64,000 bases of DNA from Darksidea phi. Lineage: Eukaryota; Ascomycota; Dothideomycetes; Pleosporales; Lentitheciaceae. A program made the position numbers and the translations under genes. The stretch is from positions 1 to 64,000 of the forward strand of contig JASJFT010000215.1 in the NCBI GenBank assembly GCA_030770425.1, read 5' to 3'. Within the stretch, counting starts at the first letter, position 1. Each line of letters opens with the position of its first letter. Shown piece by piece: positions 55,961-64,000 of the stretch. The notes beneath the pieces were generated by a model, which had not been told where the DNA came from, did no database searches, and worked only from the letters and a program-made list of their open reading frames with translations.

Positions 55961-58900
55961 TAAAGTAGAAGTTAAAAATAGATCTACTAAGTACTTAGTC
56001 GAGGTCTATAGCTACCCTAGCTTTACTAGTAAACCTCTATTATATCGATCTTCCCGTATAATACTTTATACCTATTATAGTAGTAATATAAATAATATAT
56101 ATTTTAATAAAGAGCTATTATTTATAATAGTAAGTAGTACGGTATATAAAACCTACGTACTATAAGATAATAACCTAACGAAAGACTCTATCTACTAATA
56201 TTATAAAATATAAACTTAGACTTAATAATATATAATACGAATTAATATATAATAATATAGAGAAATATATAAAGAATTCTAGATTACTAGATATATAACT
56301 ACGTAGTATTAAAGCGAAGATAGAGATAATATAGATAGGGCGACTTATTAAAATAAAATACTCTTACGTATTAAGTTATATACTAGATAGTACCCTAAAT
56401 TTAAATATAAGATGATTAGTATAACGAGTAAATAGTAATATTCGCTAAAGTAGACTCCGGGTACGGCCGTCGAATAAGGTAGAAGATAAGAATAATCGAA
56501 AGATAGATAAAAGTATAACTAGGTATATAACGACTATATCCGTAAAAACCCTTATTCTAACTAAAAATATATATAGTAAGTATACTAGTTAGATTATACT
56601 ATTATTACCGATATCGTATAGCGAAAGCTAAATAATAGAACTAATAGAAGTAGAATAAGGGGATATAATAGAAGATTATAAGGGTAAGATACGAATATAT
56701 AAATCTATATATAACCTATATTTATAACTACTTCGAGTAGCCCTATATAATATATATATACTATAATAACTAGATAGTTATCTTATTTTAGATAATATAG
56801 ATTTATACTATTAGCTATAGTATAGAACTAGGGTATTAGATAGAATAAAAACTATTCTATTATATATTTATTATCTAAAATATTTATAGCTTTAATACTA
56901 CTCTAATAGATAAGAAGTAATAAGTAATTATCGCGAAAGAGTATATAAATAAGTTATCCTTAGGTAGATATTACTTATCTAAAGCTATATACTACTTATT
57001 TAAAACTATATACTACTTATTTAAAGCTACGTACTACTTATCCTTATTAAGCTAGACCGGTAGTAAAGTAGTACTATATTAGAGTTTATAGAGTAGTCTT
57101 TTAGATAAAATACTATTAATCTATTACGGATATTATTAATACGACTATATCCCTACTAAAGAAATACCTATACCCGGTATATAGCCTAGAAAGTCTAGAA
57201 AAGATAAGATAAGGTAACTAAGAAGACGCTCTCTAGTATATAGTACTAATAGATATAGATATATAGGTAATAGCGTTAATAAAATATAAAGTAACTAGTA
57301 ATATTATTCCTACTACTAAAAAGTATATAAAGATAGTACTACCCGAGTTAAGAAAAAAGAACCCCTCTAATAGCTATATACGAGTAAGGTATATAACTAG
57401 GTATCTATAATCTCTAGTTTTTAACTTCTATATAGGATTTAGTAAGGCCTAAGCCGACTAAAATATTAACTAAGCCGACTAAGGTATTAACTAAGCCGAC
57501 TAAGATATTAAATAATATACCTTAATTATTATCTAACCTACTACGTAGTAGTTCTAATATTACCGAACTAAATACCTTATTTACTAGCGCTTCTTCCTAC
57601 GCCGTAACTATATATCGAGATTCGATTATTAGAATAAGCCCTATAGAAAAGGTAGAACTATAGAAAATTAATATAGATATAGATATAAATAATATATTAA
57701 TTATAGAGAACGATAATTATAAATAACTATATAATAAAATAGATACGAGATTAGAGCTTATAAGCTATATAAGCTATACCTTAATTAGTTTAATCTATCT
57801 ATTAACCTATCTATTAAAATATATATATATATAAGAGAACGACCTACCTCTCTATAAACTAGCTAGGACGATAATACTATCTAAGATAGTCTACGGCGAG
57901 ACGTATAGTAGCTATACTATTTATCTATAGTTTAGCTTAATAGAGGGACTATTTATATACTTTATAGTAAGAGTTTAGTAGAAGGTACGAGATAGCTTAG
58001 ATATAGAGATTAGAGGGTATACCTCTAAATTATCTACCTTATAGGTAATAGCTAAGGTAAGTATTACCCGTTAAAAGCTACTATAGGAGAGAGTACGAAA
58101 GATAATACCCTACTAACTAGAGCTTTAGGCTACTACCTTTTATATATAGACTATATAGAAGATATAATAAATAATAGATAGTAAATATAGTTTTAACGTA
58201 GTAGATAGAGAAAGAACTATAGAAAGAGTAGAGAAGTTACTTAATAGGTTTATCTTTATTACGGAAGATCTAGAAAAGGTAAGATCTAGATATAGCGATA
58301 TATAATATATACTAATTAATATAGTCTAACTAAAGGTAGTTCTTAAATAAGGGTATTTAGTTAGTACTAATATCTACGTTATAGGGGAAGGGTTAGAAGG
58401 TATTAGTAGTACTTCCTAGAGGTACGTAATATTTTAGAGTACTAAGTAGTATAATAGTATACTTTATTACGGCCCTAATATAGTAGATAATTAGAGAGTA
58501 GAAGTCGGGTAAATACTAAGTAATATCTAGGATTAGGGTATTACTATAAGGTACGTACTAGTTCTAAATACGTATAGAGTCTAATATAAGATAGAAGTAT
58601 ATATAATACTACTTATATAGTAGAATAATTAATATAAAGAGAGATAAGACCTAGTTACTAAAATAATTAAGAAAGGAATAAGAAGGTATATAAGTAAAGT
58701 AGATCTCGAGCTAGTATATATACTAATTACGGTAAACGACTATATAAACGATATATTAGATTTAGTTAGTCTAAGTAGTAATAGAAGTATCTATTAAATA
58801 ATAGATACCGAAGAGATAGACCTAGAGGAGAAGGATATAATATAAGATAATATAGTAAGTTTAAAATCCTTTATACGTAGAAGACTAGATATAGAATAGA

Positions 58901-59640
58901 GTACTAACTATTAGAGCTATCTAAGACCTTAATTCGACTAGAAAATGTCTATCGAACAATCGCCCTATACTACGACGACGGTTCCTAATACCTAAAGTAG
59001 ATTATAAGGGATATAGTACTAAAGGATTTTTTCGATATATATATAGTAGATAGGATAATAGTAGTACTATAGAAGGGTAATTATATACTAGCTAATAAGG
59101 ATATACTCGGTAATTTAAAGAATAGACTATAGAGTCGATTAAAAAAGAATAAAGAAATAGCGGAGGTTAGTCTATTTATATAGACTAATTTAGAAGAGGA
59201 TAATAGTATTAAAAGATTCTATAATAGGGAATATAATAGTACTTTAGAAAGAAAGAAAGTCCGGGTAGATAAGGGCGAGGATAAAGAGGAGTAGTAAATA
59301 CGTAAAGGGTAAAAAGCTAAGAGAATAATACTATAGGGTATAGTATAGATCTATATAAATAAAGTAATCTAACTATTAAGAATTACGACGATACGAGAGG
59401 CTAACGTATCTAATATACTAGTACTATAGATAAACTACTAGTAAGATAGAAAATATAAGGTACGGGAGGAATAAATATAATACCTAGATATCGTATTAAG
59501 CCTAATATACGTATAATAGCTACTATTATCTATATATCTAAAAATAATTAAATTACTATACGTAGTATATAGAAATAAAGTATAGCTAGTAATACGTAGT
59601 ATAATAACCTATACTTAATAAATATCTATTAAACGATAGT
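55961..59640. other. RIP-mutated DNA right of the transposase
   Basis: Plus-strand coding traces are likely (for example 58.2-59.4 kb) but no family could be named. One copy of the ACTATTAGCTATAGTAT core lies near 56,810. A few CpA/TpG dinucleotides survive near 58,944-58,957. Confidence 0.35.
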
Positions 59641-59644
59641 AATT

Positions 59645-59870
59645 TATACTATAAGCTATAGTACGAATATTACTATATATAATTACTAGAATTATATTTA
59701 TATTATAAGCTATAGTACGAATATTACTATATACGATTACTAGAATTATATATTTACGATAAAGTTATATAAATAGGTTACGTTATATAGATATTATATA
59801 GATATATAATTTAGTAACTAGTCGTAGAGAATATTAAGTAATATTAAGTAATATTAAGTAGTATTAGGGG
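59645..59870. repeat. Two 54-bp tandem copies and a 10-bp microrepeat
   Basis: ATAAGCTATAGTACGAATAT occurs at 59,651 and 59,705. At 59,830-59,865 AATATTAAGT is repeated about four times at 10-bp spacing. It marks the likely right side of the repeat-rich element. Confidence 0.75.
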
Positions 59871-60069
59871 TATAGAGAGTATAGAGCGCGTATACTACGG
59901 GTATAGACTACCTACTAGCTATACTAACTCGTAGCGAACCTTTTACCGATATACTAATAAAGTTTTAAACTTTAAATCTATATTTAGCTTAATAAATTAA
60001 AGAGATTCTTAAAGTATAAACGGCTTAGTATTATAATATTTAAGAAACTAGAGATAGCTATAATAATAA

Positions 60070-62340
60070 GTTAGATTTTATTATAATAGATAAATAAAAG
60101 TATCTTAAAGACTAATTTAAAGTAATAACTATAAAATTAAAGATTCTAATTTATTAAATTACTATTATAGATAATCTTTATAAGATAATCCTTAATAATA
60201 ATATAAAGTTAAATATTATATATCTTTTTATTATATAAGTATTAAATATCTATATTTAGAATAAAGATTAAGATTATCTTCTACTTAAAAAGTACGTTAG
60301 AATAGTTACTACTAATAGATTAGTAAATAAGTATATAGGAATAGCCTATAATATACTAGTAATAATCGATACTATTATTATATTTATCTATATTAAGATT
60401 ATAAGAAATATTTAAAGATTATTAATATTAGGTACTTTCTAATATATAGTTATATACTTAGAGATAAGATTTACTCTAATAGACTATTATTACTATAAAA
60501 TTACTATACTAGATAGATAGAAGATTATTTTATTTCTTAAGTTAAATTTAACTCTAATAATAAATTATAAAGTAGATAATAATTTTTTAAAAAAAGTTTA
60601 AAGAGTATATCTTTTAGAATAATATATTCCCTATTTTATTAATACTTAGAACTTCGACTACTAGAGGATTAAAAGGGGTCTAATAGAGATATAAAAGATA
60701 ATTATAATACTAATTTAGATAACTTAAATAACTATAATTATAATATTAATAAAGTAGAGATTAGAAATATATTAGTTTCTACTAAAACTAATACTATTAA
60801 CTTCTTATTAGAAGAAGAGGGTACTAAAGTAGTAGAAGAGGTAGAAGAGAAGAAGAATATTAAGAAGGTAGAAGAGAATATAGAAGAGGAAGAGAAGAAA
60901 AAGAAGAATAAAAGAAGGACGAAGGTACTAGTACTTTAGTAATAAATAACTAGTAGAGAAATAGATAAAGTAGAAGTATAAAGAGTAACGATAGCTAATT
61001 AATATTAGTAACGTTTTAAATAGAGTAGGTTAATTTATCTAAATAATTATAATAAGAAATTAAATTAAGATTTAGATCTAGATACTAAAGTTAAGTAAAT
61101 ACTTTTAAAAATAAGTTAGTATATTATAAGAAGAAATTAATACTTCTAATAGTAAAATAAATAAGTTAATATTCTTTATAAGATAATTAATAAAAAGGTT
61201 TAATCTATTAATATACCCTATAAGAATACTAAGATAGATTTTAGAAAAAAAGATTAAAAAGAAAAAGTTATTTAATAATAACTTAAGCGCGTATTACTAA
61301 GAAAGATAGAAGTAGATATATTTAATAGAATTTTTAAGCCTAGATATATAAACTTCTTAAGAGATTAGTAATTAATATTTAGTTGAATAAAGAAAATATA
61401 TATTAAGAAGAATCTTTAATCTACTAAAGTAGAGCTTATATATAAGCTAATATACTATTAAGAGACTATTTTAATATAGGATTTCTTAAAAATAATAACT
61501 ATTTATTCTAATATAACGTCTTCGTATTATATTTAGATAATACCTTATAAAGTTTAATAAATAAAAGGATTTTAATCTTCTAAAAGACTTAAACTAATTA
61601 TTATTTAAATAATTTATAAAAGAATTACTTAAGATATTCTTAAGATATATAATAACTAATATTATAACTTATAATTCCTAGTACTTAAGAAGAATAAAGA
61701 CTACTAATTAATTAATAATACTTAAATTTTAAATAATTTTACTAAGAGGGACGTAAATCTTTTATCTTCTACTAATAAGTTTTTAGAGTAGCTAGCTAAG
61801 AGAGCTATTTACTTACTCTTTAATTTATTCTTAGACTATAATTAGATACTACTTTATATAAATTTAAAAGATAAATAACTTTCTAGATATTTATTAGACT
61901 AATAAGATAGTATATTATTCTAATAGACGTAACTAATTTAGTAGCTATATTTTAAAGAATAGTAATAAAGATTTTAGAAAGGTACTTTCCTAATATATTA
62001 TTATTTATTAATAATATTATAGTAGCCGGTCCTTCTAGTATTTATAGTAAAGAGGAAGTACTATTTAAGATTTATTAATATATATTTAAGTATATCTAAA
62101 AACTAAATATAGTAATAGTAGATATTAAATATATAGAGATAATAATATTAGATATTAAGTTCTATTAGGGAGTCTTTTAACTAGATATTATAAACTATAA
62201 AGTAGGTATTAAAGGATAATTTCTTAATAGAAGTAAGGTAACGAAGATTTAGGACTAGTTAGAATATAAAAATATTAAAGAGATTTAATAGTTTATTAGA
62301 ATCTATATTTACTATTAATAATAGGTCTTTTACTTTTCCT
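60070..62340 (+). pseudogene. Second Ty3/gypsy-type element, protease-RT fragment, RIP-inactivated
   Basis: On plus, around 60,190-60,560 the reading fits a retroviral-type aspartic protease region. A purine-rich Glu/Lys-coding stretch (60,815-60,930) follows. Around 61,670-61,720 come FLVLKKNKDY and LINNT, then RDVNLLSSTNKF and the YLLFNLFLDYN stretch (61,750-61,850), the reverse-transcriptase finger and palm blocks of a fungal gypsy group. At about 62,000 FINNI replaces the catalytic F-x-D-D box, followed by IIVAGPSSIYSKEEV. The reading stops at about 62,340, where the inverted repeat begins, so RNase H and integrase are missing. No LTR pair was identified. This group differs from the chromovirus at 27.4 kb. 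Confidence 0.7.
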
Positions 62341-62361
62341 TTAAGATAGAACTCTTATTCT

Positions 62362-62632
62362 AACTACTATAGTATATAGGTATATTAGAGATAGGGTAGT
62401 AGAGCTTATAACCTATAGTTAAAGAGATAGAAGAGAAGAGTTAATAGAATAGGTAGCTAAAATTAGTTAAATTAAACTATTTCCTCTATCTACTATATAA
62501 TAGGATAGATAACGAATACTAACTAAAGACTTTTCTAGATAATACCCTTTTAGAGTATAGTCTAATATTTTACTACTTATCTAAGCCTTTAATACTTAAT
62601 TAGGAGGCTCCCTTTACTACTATACTATATTT
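62362..62632 (-). repeat. Inverted repeat arm B (about 270 bp)
   Basis: The reverse complement aligns with 35,662-35,940. It abuts the truncated second gypsy element. Confidence 0.75.
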
Positions 62633-64000
62633 TCCTCTTTAACTAAAAGAGCTTAGCCCTCTTAAGCTTTACTACCCGATTAAGTAGCTCTATATAATAT
62701 TAATACGTTATTAATAAGAAACCCTATTATTAATCTATTAAGGACCTCCCTTTAAGTAATCTCTACTTTTAAATAATCTTAAGAAGCTATTAATAGGTCT
62801 CTTATTTCTCTCCTTCTTAGTAAATAGACTATAGTCTAATCTTAATACCTTTCTCTTCCTAGGGCCTTTAATAGTAAGTTAGTATAATTATAAAGATAAG
62901 TTTTCTTTAACTAGTCTAATATATTATTATAAAACTAATTAGTCTTTAATCTAATCTTATCTTTTTAATAGACTTTCTTACCTCTATATAGCTCTTAAAC
63001 TCTTACTTAATAATCTTATAATAATATCTATAGATAAATCTTTAAATACTCTTACTTTAATTTCTTTATAACTAGTAGCTAGCTAAAATATATATAAAAG
63101 GCCCCTTCTAATACTCTCTTAAACTCTTTAACCTTCTTCTTATAACTACTCTTCTTATTTACTAGCCTAATAGTCTCTTAAGCCTTTAGCTTCTTAGCCT
63201 CTAAATCTCTTACTTCTCCTCCTAGCTATATTTAGTAAGGGTATTACTATTAATCTATCTATAGGTAGTACTACTATAGATACCTCTAGTAGTAGTAGTA
63301 GTAGCTAGTACCCTTCTAACTAGCCTCTAGGAGGCGGAAAAGACGACTAAGAATTAAAGTTCTACGACTATTCTTTAGTAATAGCTAATACTACTATCCT
63401 AGAGTAGTATAAGTTTTCTCTTTTTCTAATTAATTATTATTTATACTAATTTATTAATAGTAACTCTATAGATTAATTAAATTATTAATTAAGCTTTCTA
63501 GATTAACTTTAGCTAGTATCTCTATAATATTAAGTATTAAGGTATTCCTCTAGGGGCTATTCTATATACTAATACTATCTAATATATAGCTTAATATAAC
63601 TTTATTATTATCTATAATTTCGACTTTCTTATAGAGGGTAGTATAACTATTTATAACTTCTTTAGTTTAGAGACCTAAAGGGGTTTTTATTTATAGAATA
63701 TTTAGACTAGTATATACTATTATATATTCTAGATCTAAGATTATAGTAGTAGAGCTAGTTTAATCTATAATTAATATACTAATCTAAAGGCTAGTAAGGT
63801 CTAGGCTAGCTATTAATAGATATACTAAAATAATTAGTTAATAGTCTAAGAATCCTATACTAACTATATAGTTAATAGGAATTTAAGATTTTACTCTATA
63901 TTTTATAAGTTATTTTTAATTTTCTTCTCTTATCTTCTCCTACTAATCTATTAAATAAAATAGTACTAATACTACGTATTTACTTACTAAGATTAACTTT
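62633..64000. other. RIP-mutated DNA to the window end
   Basis: AT-rich, T-rich on plus, with a short AGT trinucleotide run at 63,288-63,305. No domain or element end was recognised. Confidence 0.5.

Larger units (their letters stand above)
26091..64000. other. RIP-saturated AT-rich block (transposon graveyard)
   Basis: Over about 38 kb the sequence is dominated by TA. CA and TG dinucleotides are almost absent while CG is still common, the mark of RIP (CpA to TpA on both strands). No reading frame of gene length survives, because Gln and Trp codons have become stops and Cys and His codons have become Tyr. A few surviving CA or TG dinucleotides occur, for example near 29,353, 32,780, 41,452, 49,835, 51,202, 54,326, 56,412 and 58,944. 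The block is probably heterochromatic and may be subtelomeric or pericentromeric. Confidence 0.93.

Noticed and set aside
39175..59940. Exact terminal inverted repeats of the Plavaka-containing element
   Set aside because: Weak similarity between TATACCTCTAATATTATT near 39,242 and the reverse complement of the sequence near 59,870 was seen, but AT-rich RIP DNA gives such matches by chance. I could not fix ends or a target duplication.

Overview
The window looks like a chromosome end or contig end of a filamentous ascomycete (Pezizomycotina). The evidence is short spliceosomal introns (about 50-90 bp, GT..AG, CTGAC/CTGAT-like branch sites) together with a HET-domain gene, a HeLo-domain remnant, a highly-reducing polyketide synthase remnant and transposons mutated by repeat-induced point mutation (RIP). 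The first 120 bases are almost pure C and may be a badly read telomere or an assembly artefact.

Layout. (1) 405-1,510: a repeat carrying a decayed gene. The same repeat recurs inverted and far more heavily mutated at 26.5-27.4 kb and 34.8-35.1 kb. (2) 2.4-13.4 kb: what appears to be a decayed secondary-metabolite gene cluster. It holds a fragment of a highly-reducing PKS ketosynthase (active-site Cys changed to Tyr), an apparently intact 14-TM MFS exporter with three introns, a broken FSH1/LovG-type serine hydrolase, a broken PTH11/rhodopsin-like membrane protein, a cytochrome P450 with three exons, and a divergently transcribed LovD-like serine transesterase with a lost nucleophile and a C-terminal frameshift. 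(3) 13.9-16.1 kb: an intact gene joining a Zn2Cys6-type cysteine cluster, split by an intron, to a long ankyrin array. (4) 16.5-17.0 kb: a small one-TM protein gene. (5) 17.65-18.05 kb: a HeLo-domain pseudogene with at least two frameshifts. (6) 19.7-21.4 kb: an intronless HET-domain gene. (7) 21.5-22.5 kb: a short AT-rich mutated island. (8) 23.5-23.8 kb: a small secreted 8-cysteine protein gene. (9) 24.2-24.6 kb: a MITE-like element with 32-bp terminal inverted repeats.

From about 26.1 kb to the end (about 38 kb) the DNA is a RIP-saturated transposon graveyard. CpA and TpG are almost absent while CpG survives, and no open frame of gene length remains. Within it are: a complete Ty3/gypsy chromovirus (27,399-34,754) with two 435-bp LTRs and a 5-bp target duplication; a pair of inverted repeats at 35.7 and 62.5 kb; a Plavaka-like CMC (CACTA-related) transposase around 52.9-55.4 kb, with arrays of 111-, about 100- and 68-bp repeats on both sides; and the protease-RT part of a second gypsy-type element (60.1-62.35 kb).

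The left 26 kb is accessory gene space (metabolite production, allorecognition, a candidate effector) beside RIP-silenced repeats. Several genes there carry breaks, some of the RIP type (TpG to TpA, CAG to TAG). Others are single-base indels that could instead be long-read assembly errors. No rRNA, tRNA or CRISPR was found.
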